From Deferribacteres bacterium (lineage in GTDB: Bacteria; Zhuqueibacterota; Zhuqueibacteria; Zhuqueibacterales; Geothermadaptataceae): DNA of 64,000 nucleotides. The translations under genes and the position numbers were made by a program. Position 1 is the first letter of the stretch, and every line of letters starts with the position of its first letter. Below are positions 15,981 through 24,321 of the stretch, piece after piece. The stretch is taken from assembly GCA_020633675.1 (NCBI GenBank), contig JACKDE010000002.1:868001-932000 (forward strand). Reading direction: 5' to 3'. Below the pieces are notes generated by a model that was given only the letters and a program-made list of their open reading frames with translations, did not search any database and was not told the origin of the DNA.

Positions 15981-16784
15981 TCAGCGCGCAAAACGCGCAT
16001 TCGCTTCTGTGGCTGCATCCTGCAGCAATTTTGCCAGATCTTCCGAAATTTCAATGTCTCCATTAGCAGTCATAATTTTGGCGGGCAAGTCATGCGGATC
16101 CCGTCTGGCAAGTTGCTGGAACATCACCAGGGCGGTGAGATGGCTGCCCAAACGGTTGGGGTGGAAATTGTCTGAGGCATACAGCACCAATGTCGAATCT
16201 TTGCTCCAGGCCGCGCGCCAGGCCTCGCCGGCCGGGAAAAGCAAACCATCGACTTGTTCAGCGGCCATGCGGTAGGATGCCGAAACGCCATCGAAATCGA
16301 ATGAACGCTCCTGCGCCGGCCACACCATGTACAACGCCATCCGCGTATCGCTGCTGTCGGTTAGCGAGGCAAAGAGCTTGCTGTATTCCAATAGAGATGG
16401 CCGTCCTTCGGTAGCAGATGGACCCTGCTGCAGAACAACGACATCCCACCCGGGCGTGGCGATGCGTTCACGCGTTGACGCGGTCAGCCAGTGATCTTGC
16501 AAGCCATAATTCGGATAGGCGATGACTTCAATCAAGCCGATTTCAACCCCGGCGTAGTCGAGCATGCGCTGCAGCATGTCCGGCATGTCATTGAAATAGG
16601 TCAGGCTGTTGCCGATAAAAAGAACATTTAGTCCTTCCTGCTGGATGGGCCGGTTTTCCGCCAGCATGGTTTTGTTGCTGCAGGAAAGCGTACAAAGCAG
16701 AAACGCTAAAGCTGTCAGGCCGCTGATTCGCCTGGCTGTTTTTCGAACCCAGTTTCCTGAAATATGCAGAAGTCTTTTTCCCAT
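15981..16784 (-). CDS. SGNH-hydrolase-like secreted lipoprotein
   Basis: 267 residues. A basic N-terminus and hydrophobic core (LTALAFLLCTLSC) end in Cys35, a plausible lipoprotein attachment site, although the residue at -3 is Thr. FIGNSLTYFND gives the block I nucleophile Ser60, VVLQQGPSA is a block III-like turn, and SDNFHPNRLG supplies the Asp205/His208 pair. SGNH enzymes deacylate esters, often on glycans, so removal of O-acetyl groups from the polymer outside the cell is a reasonable guess. It is convergent with the acyltransferase gene. It and the antitoxin/toxin pair are the only minus-strand genes before 49 kb. Confidence 0.75.
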   Translation of the reverse strand: MGKRLLHISGNWVRKTARRISGLTALAFLLCTLSCSNKTMLAENRPIQQEGLNVLFIGNSLTYFNDMPDMLQRMLDYAGVEIGLIEVIAYPNYGLQDHWLTASTRERIATPGWDVVVLQQGPSATEGRPSLLEYSKLFASLTDSSDTRMALYMVWPAQERSFDFDGVSASYRMAAEQVDGLLFPAGEAWRAAWSKDSTLVLYASDNFHPNRLGSHLTALVMFQQLARRDPHDLPAKIMTANGDIEISEDLAKLLQDAATEANARFAR

Positions 16785-17333
16785 CTCAACTTATCCATTT
16801 TCATTTTTACCAACCGAGCCATCAAAATCTTTTTTCAGACAATATTGATGTTCATTTGTTTGCATTCACAAGAGTGCGTATATTGAGACTTTTGCAGGCC
16901 TGATTTGTTTAGCCGAACATCATGCGGCAAGGTCACGCTCAGACCAACATGCAAAGCGCATTAAATGCCCCGTTTGACGACAAAATGTCGAATAGGATGT
17001 TCATTTTGTGGATGGCGTAAACAAGCGCTACTGTCTCGCCTTAATACAATTTTGTAATTGGTGCGACAGTTTTTCTGAAAAACGTTTTCTCTTGTCTTTG
17101 CTAAGTCTTTGTTTTTTAGTAACGAAATTTCATCCTAAGATATCGAAAATCTGGTACGGCACTTGCTGTTGTCAAAGCCTCGCACGCACCCACCACATCG
17201 CTTCCCAACTCGGTTGTGCTGCATTAAAAAATCTGATCTCAAATAACCCGCGTTTGTGTTTGATTGTGAGTAAAGCACTGTACGCCTTGAAGATAAGTAC
17301 AGGTACGTTTTGAACAAAACAAAGGATGATGAC
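16785..17333. other. 549-bp gap upstream of the oxidoreductase gene
   Basis: This divergent gap separates the minus-strand lipoprotein gene from the + strand oxidoreductase. It must hold promoters for both directions, but I cannot name a convincing -35/-10 pair. One + frame stays open through 17008-17313, but its translation is rich in Cys and Leu without family features, so I do not call it a gene. Confidence 0.5.
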
Positions 17334-18353
17334 ATGAAAGTTGCCGTTATTGGCATAGGAAAAATGGGGATGCTGCACGCCGGTATCATGAACGGCTTGC
17401 AGGATGTCGAACTCTGCGCGATATCGGATAATTCCAAATTTTTGCTCGGCTTCGCCAAAAGCATCAAAGGCATTCCGGGCTACGATGACTACCAGAAAAT
17501 GCTCGATAAAGAAAAACCGGATGCGGCGGTTTTGGCAACGCCGATCTTTTTGCATGTACCGATGGCGACCGAGTGCGTCAATCGCGATATCCCGTTTTTT
17601 CTCGAAAAACCGCTCAGCTTGCGCAGCGGCGAGGCCGATGCGCTGGTGCAGCAGGTTGAACAAAAAAACCTGACTTCGATGGTTGGCTATATGATGCGCT
17701 ACGTCGAAACCTTTGCGAAAGCCAAGGAGATCATCGACTCGGGCGTGCTCGGCAAGCTGATCACCTTCAATTCCAGTATCTACGTCGCCCAGCTTTTCAA
17801 GACCGGCAAAGGCTGGCGTTACAGCAAAGCCGAAGCTGGCGGCGGCGTGGTGATGGCACAGGCCACCCACCTGATCGATTTGCTGAAGTGGTATTTCGGT
17901 GAGGTCAACTCGGTTTCCGCGCATACCAAAAGCTTTTATTCCGAAGAAGTCGAAGATTTTGCCCATGCACATTTTGAATTCAGTAGTGGCATCAGCGGCT
18001 GGCTCGACTCGTCGTGGAGCGTTCGCCACCACCGCCTGCTGGAAGTGACCATCAACATCAACGCGGAAAATGGCAATCTGTCGGTCTCCGATGACGAAGT
18101 GCGCTTTTTCCTCGACAAAGCGGCTGGCGATTACCCTGCAGGCTGGACGCAGTTCCGCATTCCGGAGCTGTTCAAAGGCGTCGAAATCGATCTCGGCGGC
18201 CCGCAGTACACCAAGCAGGATGTCGATTTTCTCAATGCCGTGCGCGAAGGGCGCACCGTCGGCACCGACATCAAAAATGCCCAGTATATTCAAAAGCTGG
18301 TCGATGCGATTTACGATTCGGCAGAACAAAATGGCCAGCCGGTGAGAATGTAA
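17334..18353 (+). CDS. Gfo/Idh/MocA-family NAD(P)-dependent oxidoreductase
   Basis: 339 residues. The N-terminal Rossmann domain starts KVAVIGIGKMGMLHAGI, followed by FFLEKPLSL (the conserved EKP, Lys being catalytic in this family) and VGYMMRYVETF. The C-terminal half has GGGVVMAQATHLIDLLKWYFGEV, matching the substrate-binding beta-sheet domain with its conserved His. These enzymes oxidise or reduce sugars or NDP-sugars such as UDP-GlcNAc derivatives. ATG at 17334 has AAAGGATGA upstream; the in-frame TTG at 17310 is less likely. Confidence 0.88.
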   Translation: MKVAVIGIGKMGMLHAGIMNGLQDVELCAISDNSKFLLGFAKSIKGIPGYDDYQKMLDKEKPDAAVLATPIFLHVPMATECVNRDIPFFLEKPLSLRSGEADALVQQVEQKNLTSMVGYMMRYVETFAKAKEIIDSGVLGKLITFNSSIYVAQLFKTGKGWRYSKAEAGGGVVMAQATHLIDLLKWYFGEVNSVSAHTKSFYSEEVEDFAHAHFEFSSGISGWLDSSWSVRHHRLLEVTININAENGNLSVSDDEVRFFLDKAAGDYPAGWTQFRIPELFKGVEIDLGGPQYTKQDVDFLNAVREGRTVGTDIKNAQYIQKLVDAIYDSAEQNGQPVRM

Positions 18354-18400
18354 AATAATGTGAGTTCGACGTAAGCAGTGTTCGACTGTGCAGAGAGCTA

Positions 18401-18491
18401 TCTTCATGGTGAGCGCAGTCGAACCATGAAGATTATGAGCTCAAACGTTGGCAATTATTGTCGCCTTCGACTTCGCTCAGGCTGAAGAATC
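18401..18491. repeat. Composite TCTTCATGGT / CTGAGCGAAGTCGAA repeat, copy 1
   Basis: Perfect 10-bp arms TCTTCATGGT (18401-18410) and ACCATGAAGA (18423-18432) form one hairpin around GAGCGCAGTCGA. A second module (18462-18491) contains CTTCGACTTCGCTCAGGCTG then AAGAATCT. Both modules recur, in inverted orientation and order, within 36712-36872. Confidence 0.8.
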
Positions 18492-18535
18492 TTATGCTTT
18501 GCTTATATAGAACTTGCCCTAAAGCAGCAATTTTC

Positions 18536-18623
18536 TCACGCAACAGCGCAAAGCTGCAAAGATTTCGCAAAGAAAAAGTTCAAAATACTCTGCGCAACCT
18601 TTGCGATTTCGCGTCTCCGCGTG
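18536..18623. repeat. Imperfect inverted repeat of GCGCAA/CTTTGCG words
   Basis: The left arm (about 18536-18573) begins CACGCAACAGCGCAAAGC. Its reverse complement resembles the right arm (about 18588-18623), which contains TGCGCAACCTTTGCG and ends CTCCGCGTG. The element ends about 10 bases before the AGGAG of the following gene, so its hairpin would lie in that gene's leader. Confidence 0.6.
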
Positions 18624-18642
18624 CAATCTTTTAGGAGCAACG

Positions 18643-19566
18643 ATGATCGATAAAATTCTACTCGGACACAACCAATTTTTTGGTGTCAACCACCTGTCGG
18701 CACAGGGGGGCAACGAGCGTGCGGCCTATTTCAGCGAGACTGGCCGCATCATGGACATGATTCATTTCAGCTACGATCTCGGCGTCAAAGCGATGATGAT
18801 GTCGACGCACGAGCGCGCGCTGCTGATTTCGGAAGAATTGCAGAAAGATGCCAAGCTCAAAAATGACTATGGCGTCTATCTGCTGGTGCCGTATGCGGCG
18901 AAATACATCCGTCAGGCCAACGAAAAAGGCCTGGTCAACATCGTCAAGGATGCACTGGCGGGCACCAGCTTACAGGACAAGCTCGGCATGTTTTGGCGCG
19001 GTGGCGTCGGACTGCTGCGCAAAGATGTCAGCAAGCTCATCACCGCCATGGTCGATTTCGAAGTCGCGCCGTTTGCGCCGCTGAACTTGCGCGCGATCTT
19101 CCTGCACGATGTGATGACCGACCTGATTTTGGGCTGGGATGTGCCGGAAGTGTTTGCGATTTACGCCAGGCACATCGAAGACAAATATGGCGCGATCCCG
19201 GCGTTCTGCAGCAAAAACATGCCAAGGCTGGTCGATGCGCTTGAGCGAGTCGGCATTGAAAATCCATTCATCATGGCGTCGATCAATAAAATTGGCTATC
19301 AGGTCAATCCGTCTCTGGAGGCGTTCGAGAACTGCCTGCGCACCAAAAACGTGCGTTTGCTGGCAATGAGCACGCTGGCTGCGGGCTTCATCAAACCACA
19401 GGAAGCCTACGATTACCTGTATTCGTTGCCGAATGTCGCCTCAACCGTTGTCGGCGTGTCGAAGAAAAACCATGCTGAAGAGACTTTCGGCATCATCAAC
19501 AAGCACACCGAAGGTGCAAACGGCAAGGCGACCAAAGCCGGTTTGACTGAGGCAGTTGGTGTATAG
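18643..19566 (+). CDS. Aldo/keto-reductase-like TIM-barrel protein, unknown specificity
   Basis: 307 residues from ATG at 18643, with AGGAG 6 bases upstream. The start DKILLGHNQFFGVNHLS and the end LLAMSTLAAGFIKPQEAYDYL...VASTVVGVSKKNH look like the first and last strands of an aldo/keto-reductase barrel (compare the terminal phosphate-binding STVVGVS). The usual catalytic Asp-Tyr-Lys-His set is not obvious, so a reductase activity is uncertain. It follows the Gfo/Idh/MocA oxidoreductase and precedes a GT4, suggesting a role in making a nucleotide sugar or modifying a glycan. No closer function is recognised. Confidence 0.6.
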   Translation: MIDKILLGHNQFFGVNHLSAQGGNERAAYFSETGRIMDMIHFSYDLGVKAMMMSTHERALLISEELQKDAKLKNDYGVYLLVPYAAKYIRQANEKGLVNIVKDALAGTSLQDKLGMFWRGGVGLLRKDVSKLITAMVDFEVAPFAPLNLRAIFLHDVMTDLILGWDVPEVFAIYARHIEDKYGAIPAFCSKNMPRLVDALERVGIENPFIMASINKIGYQVNPSLEAFENCLRTKNVRLLAMSTLAAGFIKPQEAYDYLYSLPNVASTVVGVSKKNHAEETFGIINKHTEGANGKATKAGLTEAVGV

Positions 19567-19589
19567 GATTGTTGTTCATTCACTTTCGC

Positions 19590-19613
19590 AGGGGCATGGC
19601 GCGCCATGCCCCT
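19590..19613. repeat. Perfect 24-bp GC-rich palindrome
   Basis: AGGGGCATGGCG followed directly by its reverse complement. It lies 23 bp after the stop of the preceding gene. There is no T-tract, so it does not look like a standard terminator. A degenerate copy occurs at 4935-4962. Confidence 0.75.
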
Positions 19614-19662
19614 ACCGCTACCAAACGATTAAAAAATATTTTATTCTTTAAGATTTTGAACA

Positions 19663-20880
19663 ATGAAATCATCAAAAAATAAACCTCGCGCGCTCTGTTT
19701 TACCTCGCGTTTCCCGCGCTGGCAGGGCGATTCGGTGTGCAGTTTTGTCTACTACCTCGCTCGCGAGCTGACCAAGCATTACGATGTATTTGTGCTCACT
19801 TCACACGATGCCAGCACCAAAGTTTCCGAGGAAATGGATGGCATTCATGTGCGGCGCTTCAAATATTTCTGGCCCACAAAATGGCAGCGGCTCTCCAACG
19901 AAGACGGCCTGATGGCCAATATCAAAGGCAGTCTGCTGGCCAAAATCCAGGTGCCGATTTTCATGCTGCTGGAGCTGATCGCGCTGATCCGCATGATCAA
20001 AAAAGAGAACATCGAAACAGTCAACAGTCACTGGCTGGTGCCGCAAGGCCTGGTGGCGGCGGTAGCGCGCAAATTCGTGAATTTCCGTCATGTCGTCACC
20101 ATCCACGCTGGTGATGTTTTTGCGCTGCGGCGCTGGCCATTCGGCAGGCAATTGACACGCTTCATCGCCAATAACACTGACTATTTTCTGCCGGTCAGCT
20201 CGCTGAATATGAACGTGATGCAGGAGCTGCTTGGCGAGCAACCGGCCGGCAAAGTGCTGCCGATGGGCGTTGACACCAGCTATTTTTTGCCCGGTGAAGA
20301 CAAAAAACCGTTGCGCGAGAAGCTTGGCATTCCGTTCGAAAAAATGGCACTGTTTGTCGGCCGCCTGTCCGAGAAAAAGGGCATCAACTACCTGATCCGC
20401 GCCATGGCAGAGCTGAACGGCTCGCTGGAAAAATGCGGCCTGGTGATCGTTGGCGGTGGCCCGCTCGAAAAATCGCTGGTCAACGATGTGCGTGCGCTGG
20501 GCGTGGCTGAAAACGTGCTGTTCACCGGTACTAAAAATCACGAACAATTGCGCGATTACTACGCTGCGGCCGATGTCGCGATCATCCCGTCCATCGTCGA
20601 TAGCAAGGGCGACACCGAAGGCGTACCGGTCGTGCTGCTGGAATCGCTGTCATCCGGCTTGCCGGTCATCGCCACCCGCGTCGGCGGCATTCCGGACGTC
20701 ATCCATGACGGTGAAAACGGCTTTTTGATCGACGAAAAGAGCAGTGAGCAAATCGCGCATGCCATGCAATCCTATTTTCAGAATCAGCACGCCATGTCCG
20801 ACAAAGCGCTGGCCACCGCGCGTCAGTTCGATTGGAACGAAATCGGCCTGGGCTATAAACGGGCGATGTCGCCTCAGTAA
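19663..20880 (+). CDS. Glycosyltransferase family 4
   Basis: 405 residues. The N-terminal domain starts RALCFTSRFPRWQGDSVCSF and includes VTIHAGDVFALRRWPFG. The C-terminal GT4 domain has KVLPMGVDTSYF, LFVGRLSEKKGINYLI, LVIVGGGPLEKSL and the donor-site SIVDSKGDTEGVPVVLLE with its Glu, then ATRVGGIPDVIHDGENGFL. It is a retaining transferase of the GT4 type acting at the cytoplasmic face of the membrane. The acceptor and donor are not identifiable. Confidence 0.9.
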   Translation: MKSSKNKPRALCFTSRFPRWQGDSVCSFVYYLARELTKHYDVFVLTSHDASTKVSEEMDGIHVRRFKYFWPTKWQRLSNEDGLMANIKGSLLAKIQVPIFMLLELIALIRMIKKENIETVNSHWLVPQGLVAAVARKFVNFRHVVTIHAGDVFALRRWPFGRQLTRFIANNTDYFLPVSSLNMNVMQELLGEQPAGKVLPMGVDTSYFLPGEDKKPLREKLGIPFEKMALFVGRLSEKKGINYLIRAMAELNGSLEKCGLVIVGGGPLEKSLVNDVRALGVAENVLFTGTKNHEQLRDYYAAADVAIIPSIVDSKGDTEGVPVVLLESLSSGLPVIATRVGGIPDVIHDGENGFLIDEKSSEQIAHAMQSYFQNQHAMSDKALATARQFDWNEIGLGYKRAMSPQ

Positions 20881-20927
20881 GCAGTATTTAGTGTTTAGTA
20901 TTTGGACTGGGACTGTTTAGCCTGTGG

Positions 20928-21019
20928 TGTCATTTCTTTAGAAATCATCTCTGCTGCAAGCACAGACTGCGCGGTTCGATTTGGATGAAATTTAAGGAAA
21001 GATACCTAAAGGTATGACA
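20928..21019. repeat. TGTCAT-bounded inverted-repeat element, copy 3 (92 bp)
   Basis: The left end TGTCATTTCTTTAGAAATC (from 20928) and right end GATACCTAAAGGTATGACA (to 21019) are inverted, about 15 of 19 positions matching. Size and terminal hexamer agree with the elements at 3673 and 6215. It lies in the 333-bp gap 20881-21213, next to the element at 21059. Confidence 0.65.
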
Positions 21020-21058
21020 GACGCCGCACTTTTGACTGTTTACTAAACACTGATTACT

Positions 21059-21182
21059 CAATGTCATTAAGTTAGGGATTTCTCTTCACCCTGAGCGAAG
21101 TCGAAGGGTGACTTTATGAGCGTGAAAACATGCCTCGACTCCGCTCGGCATGAAGGACATTTGGCTTAACTTAATGACATTG
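21059..21182. repeat. 124-bp MITE-like element with perfect 16-bp terminal inverted repeats
   Basis: The ends CAATGTCATTAAGTTA (21059-21074) and TAACTTAATGACATTG (21167-21182) are exact inverted repeats. Inside are two hairpins, CACCCTGAGCGAAGTCGAAG (then GGTG) and CATGCCTCGACTCCGCTCGG (then CATG). The element lies between two 15-bp direct repeats TGACTGTTTACTAAA (21033-21047 and 21181-21195), the second overlapping its end by two bases. No ORF is inside. Confidence 0.8.
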
Positions 21183-21213
21183 ACTGTTTACTAAAAACTT
21201 AAAAATAAAATTT

Positions 21214-22206
21214 ATGAAAAAGCACCTAAAATTAATCCAAGCCGCCCTCTTCATCCTCATCGGCTCCGGCATCGTTTGGCTGCTGCGGGATGTGGATTTG
21301 GAGAAAACCGTGCCGGTCATTCGTGGCATGGATTTCGGTTTGCTGGCAGTGGTTTTTGTGCTGAGCGCGGGCAACATTTTTCTGTATGCGCTGCGCTGGA
21401 ATGTTTTGCTGCGCGCCACCAGCCACGGCATTGCCTTCAAAAATGTGCTGATCGCGACCATCAGCGCCATCGCCATCAACACCTCGGGGCCGGGCAAACT
21501 GGGCGTGCCGGCCAAAGCCTTTTTGATGAAAAAACTCGAAGGGCTCGAAGTCAGCCGCACCCTGCCCTCGATCATGATCGAGTTGTTCCTTGAAATCGTT
21601 TCGCTGTTTATTTTGATGGTCGCCTTTGCGCTGTTGCTCGGCATGCACGACATGGTGTTCGGCATGCTCGGCAACGCCCTGAGCCTGCAAAACAGCCTGA
21701 TCCTGCTGGCTGGCGCGGCCGTCGTCGCGACCGCGCTCTACCTGCTGCGCAACAAAATTCGCAATATCGCTTTTCTGGCAAAGCTCTTCAATGCGCTGCG
21801 ACTGACGCTGCAACACAAAACCATCTTTGTGCTGGCCTTCGCTTTGTCGCTGGCCAATCTGTTGTTTTCATTTTGGGGCGATTACCTGCTGTTCCGCGCG
21901 CTGCACCAGGACATTCCGTACAGCTTTATCGCCTTTTCGAGCGCCTTTTCGACCATCGCGGGCATCTTTTCACCGATGCCGGGTGGGCTGGGCGTGTGGG
22001 AGTTATCGCGGGCCTATCTTTTTAAAGCCTATTACAACATCGGCGAAATCGCGGTGGTAATGACGCTGATCCGGCGATTGCTGACCTATTTCGCGCTCGG
22101 CATCATTCATGTGCTGAACGCCACAGTCTGGTCGCGCTACACCGGCGAAGTTGCCGCGCCAAAAACCGAAGACGCACCGCCGCTCCAGCAAGCGGAAGGA
22201 GCGTAG
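21214..22206 (+). CDS. Flippase-like integral membrane protein (LPG synthase TM / UPF0104 family), second copy
   Basis: 330 residues, about eight TM helices. Family motifs: ALRWNVLLRATSHGIAFKNV, NTSGPGKLGVPAKAFLMKKL, FSSAFSTIAGIFSPMPGGLG and WELSRAYLFKAYYN. It belongs to the same PF03706-like family as the protein at 6327 but has clearly diverged from it. It has a short polar C-terminal tail. It may move or modify a lipid-linked glycan. The gap upstream is occupied by two repeat elements. Confidence 0.82.
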   Translation: MKKHLKLIQAALFILIGSGIVWLLRDVDLEKTVPVIRGMDFGLLAVVFVLSAGNIFLYALRWNVLLRATSHGIAFKNVLIATISAIAINTSGPGKLGVPAKAFLMKKLEGLEVSRTLPSIMIELFLEIVSLFILMVAFALLLGMHDMVFGMLGNALSLQNSLILLAGAAVVATALYLLRNKIRNIAFLAKLFNALRLTLQHKTIFVLAFALSLANLLFSFWGDYLLFRALHQDIPYSFIAFSSAFSTIAGIFSPMPGGLGVWELSRAYLFKAYYNIGEIAVVMTLIRRLLTYFALGIIHVLNATVWSRYTGEVAAPKTEDAPPLQQAEGA

Positions 22207-22367
22207 TGGATGGCGATCTTGAAATTCCAAAATTCAAATGACAAATTTCAAATAAATTCCAAGACTCAAATTTTAAAATCCAAACATGCAGTGAGCGGTT
22301 TTGGTCATTCGATATTCAACATTGAGAATTATTTGTTTTTTGGGTTTTGTGTTTTGGGAACAACTTC

Positions 22368-22455
22368 GAACATCCCCCTAAATCCCCCTTCCAAGGGGGA
22401 CTTTAATCCGCGTGTTCTTCCGGTTCCCCCTTTGAAGGGGGCCAGGGGGATGTTC
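22368..22455. repeat. 88-bp inverted-repeat element with CATCCCCCT ends
   Basis: Perfect 12-bp terminal arms GAACATCCCCCT (22368-22379) and AGGGGGATGTTC (22444-22455). Internal words AATCCCCCTTCCAAGGGGGA and TTCCCCCTTTGAAGGGG form smaller hairpins. The 440-bp gap 22207-22646 consists largely of this and the next element. Confidence 0.8.
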
Positions 22456-22486
22456 TTTGGAAGCATTAAAGAATACGAATCGAATT

Positions 22487-22596
22487 ATTCAGCCACGGAT
22501 TTGCACCGATCTACACAGATTTCAAAGAAGTTTTTTCAAAACAATCTGCGAATCTCAAAACAAATCCGTGAAAATCCGTGTCCATCCGTGGCGAAT
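22487..22596. repeat. 110-bp inverted-repeat element with GCCACGGAT ends
   Basis: ATTC-A-GCCACGGAT on the left pairs with ATCCGTGGC-GAAT on the right, 13 bp with one bulged A. Inside, AATCCGTGAAAATCCGTGTCC repeats the theme, here written as AATCCGTG twice. This is another palindromic intergenic repeat directly upstream of the GTG-started GT4. Confidence 0.75.
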
Positions 22597-22646
22597 AAAA
22601 AGGTGGCAATTAGCGAGTTCCTTGACTCTCAAAAAAGGCGCCTCCC

Positions 22647-23840
22647 GTGAGCCAGCCGCACCAAAAAACCAGGCTGCTGATCGTGCATGCGCAGGCCAAC
22701 AACCACGACTGCGGCGGCAGCTTTCAAATGCTGCGGCACTTGCTGGCCGGACTAGATCACGAGCGCTTCGACGTGCATTGCGCGCTGTCGCTGCTGGACA
22801 AGTCTGCTGGCAATCCCGACGAAGGCGCGTGGCGCACGCTCACCGAGTTGGGTGCGCAGGTGCGGGTGCTGTACGTGCCGGTCAACCAGGCGGGCGCGGG
22901 GCCGGTTGCCCTGCTGCGCTACGGTTTCGAAGTCATCGGCGCGACGCTGCGGCTGCGCAAGCTGGTGCGGATGGGAAAATTTGACATGGTGTACACCAAC
23001 ACCATTAATATGTTACCGAGTGGATTGGCGGCGCGGCTGACAGGCACGAAAAGTGTGTACCACATCCACGAGATTGTGCGGCAGCCGCCGGCGGTAGCGA
23101 AAATATTGGCGCGCATGGTGGGCAAACTGGCGGACAAACTGCTGTGTGTGTCGAGAGCCGCAATGGCGCCTTTTGAAGAAGTGGGTGTGCCGGAAAGAAA
23201 GCTCGCGCACGTGCCCAATTGCATCGACTTGCAGGTTTTTGATGAGCGTTTTGACGGCAGTGCGGTGCGCAACGAGTTTTTGCAAAATCGCGACGACCGG
23301 CTGATTGTGGCGGTCGGCAGGCTGGTGCCGAAAAAAGGCTTTCACGAGCTGGTCGAAGCGGCGAAGGATGTGGTTGCGGAGATGCCGCAGGCGCGCTTTC
23401 TGCTGGTCGGCGACACCAAGTCGGATGACAGCTACCGCCAGCAATTGCTGCGGCGCATTGACGAGCTGGGCTTGCGCGACTACATTATTTTTGCCGGACC
23501 GCGTACGGACATTCCGGAAATCATGGCCGCGGCCGATGCGGCGGTGCTGGTGGCGGCCTCGACCGCGACGCCGGAGTCGTTCGGGTTGGTGATTTTGGAA
23601 GCGCTGGCAATGGGAACGCCGGTGGTGGCGACGGCGCTCGGCGGCATTCCCGAAGTGCTGCAGGACGGCGAACATGGCTATCTGGTGCCGCCCAACGATC
23701 CACCCGCACTGGCCCAGGCCCTGCTGCGGCTGCTGCAAAATCCGCAACGCGCCCGCGCCATGGGCCAATCCGGCAAACGGTGGGCGCGCCAAAACTTCAG
23801 CGGCGAGGATTATGCGGCGAGGGTGGTGGAAGTTTTGTGA
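22647..23840 (+). CDS. Glycosyltransferase family 4
   Basis: 397 residues from GTG. N-terminal domain: LLIVHAQANNHDCGGSFQML, then YTNTINMLPSGLAARLTG. C-terminal GT4 domain: LIVAVGRLVPKKGFHELVEA, FLLVGDTKSDDSYRQQL, IIFAGPRTDIPEIMAAAD, then STATPESFGLVILEALAMG with the conserved Glu and the PVVATALGGIPEVLQDGEHG tail. It is noticeably GC-rich in its first third. There is no obvious ribosome-binding site, so an alternative start is possible. Confidence 0.88.
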   Translation: MSQPHQKTRLLIVHAQANNHDCGGSFQMLRHLLAGLDHERFDVHCALSLLDKSAGNPDEGAWRTLTELGAQVRVLYVPVNQAGAGPVALLRYGFEVIGATLRLRKLVRMGKFDMVYTNTINMLPSGLAARLTGTKSVYHIHEIVRQPPAVAKILARMVGKLADKLLCVSRAAMAPFEEVGVPERKLAHVPNCIDLQVFDERFDGSAVRNEFLQNRDDRLIVAVGRLVPKKGFHELVEAAKDVVAEMPQARFLLVGDTKSDDSYRQQLLRRIDELGLRDYIIFAGPRTDIPEIMAAADAAVLVAASTATPESFGLVILEALAMGTPVVATALGGIPEVLQDGEHGYLVPPNDPPALAQALLRLLQNPQRARAMGQSGKRWARQNFSGEDYAARVVEVL

Positions 23841-23892
23841 GTTTTGTATCAATGATGCAACTATTCAAATAAAAAATTTGGGGTGATTGAAA

Positions 23893-24321
23893 ATGTTGAA
23901 TATTCTCAGCGCTAGTGTATTGATGTTATTTAGCTCTTTAAATTTTTCGCCATTTAATGCACAGACTGCTGAAACAGTATTTATTGGATTTCCGCAGGTA
24001 AAGGTAAGCGAAGCTGGTTTAAGTAGAGTCTCTAAAAACTTGGTACGCGGAGATGCTGCGAACCTTCGATGCATCATAAGCAAAATTGGTGAAAAGTATT
24101 ATTGGGCATCAAGGGAAAATGTACAATTAGTACCGATTGATGGTGGAGGAGCCTTTATAACTTTTGTAGCAACCAATGGCGCTGGCTATGTTCGAATTAT
24201 CAAATCTCATCTTAAGGAAGCTGCATCAATGATGAGTGAGACTGAAGAAAGATTTGATTATATTGAACATATAGCGGTGGGTCTAAGCACAATAAGCTAT
24301 TGGGGCAAACAAGAAAAATGA
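23893..24321 (+). CDS. Small secreted or periplasmic protein, unknown function (AT-rich pair, member 1)
   Basis: 142 residues. The N-terminus MLNILSASVLMLFSSLNFSPFNAQTAE looks like a signal peptide cleaved near NAQ (written here as two parts: hydrophobic LSASVLMLFSSL, then SPFNAQ). The mature part has VFIGFPQVKVSEAGLSRV and VPIDGGGAFITFVATNGAGY, which suggest beta-structure. ATG at 23893 has GGGGTGA upstream. The last four bases overlap the next gene (ATGA). It is visibly AT-rich between GC-rich neighbours. No family recognised. Confidence 0.6.
   Translation: MLNILSASVLMLFSSLNFSPFNAQTAETVFIGFPQVKVSEAGLSRVSKNLVRGDAANLRCIISKIGEKYYWASRENVQLVPIDGGGAFITFVATNGAGYVRIIKSHLKEAASMMSETEERFDYIEHIAVGLSTISYWGKQEK

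Noticed and set aside
17008..17313. Plus-strand 101-codon frame in the gap before the oxidoreductase gene
   Set aside because: Cys- and Leu-rich without domain; no ribosome-binding site; overlaps the leader of the real gene.
17172..18407. Long minus-strand open frame (411 codons) opposite the oxidoreductase gene
   Set aside because: It is antisense to a convincing Gfo/Idh/MocA gene; its residues are rich in His, Gln, Arg and Phe in the manner of a mirrored codon pattern and show no family motif.
20881..21213. Cluster of short repeats considered as a CRISPR array
   Set aside because: The repeats are inverted elements of unequal length with no regular spacer pattern and no cas gene nearby.
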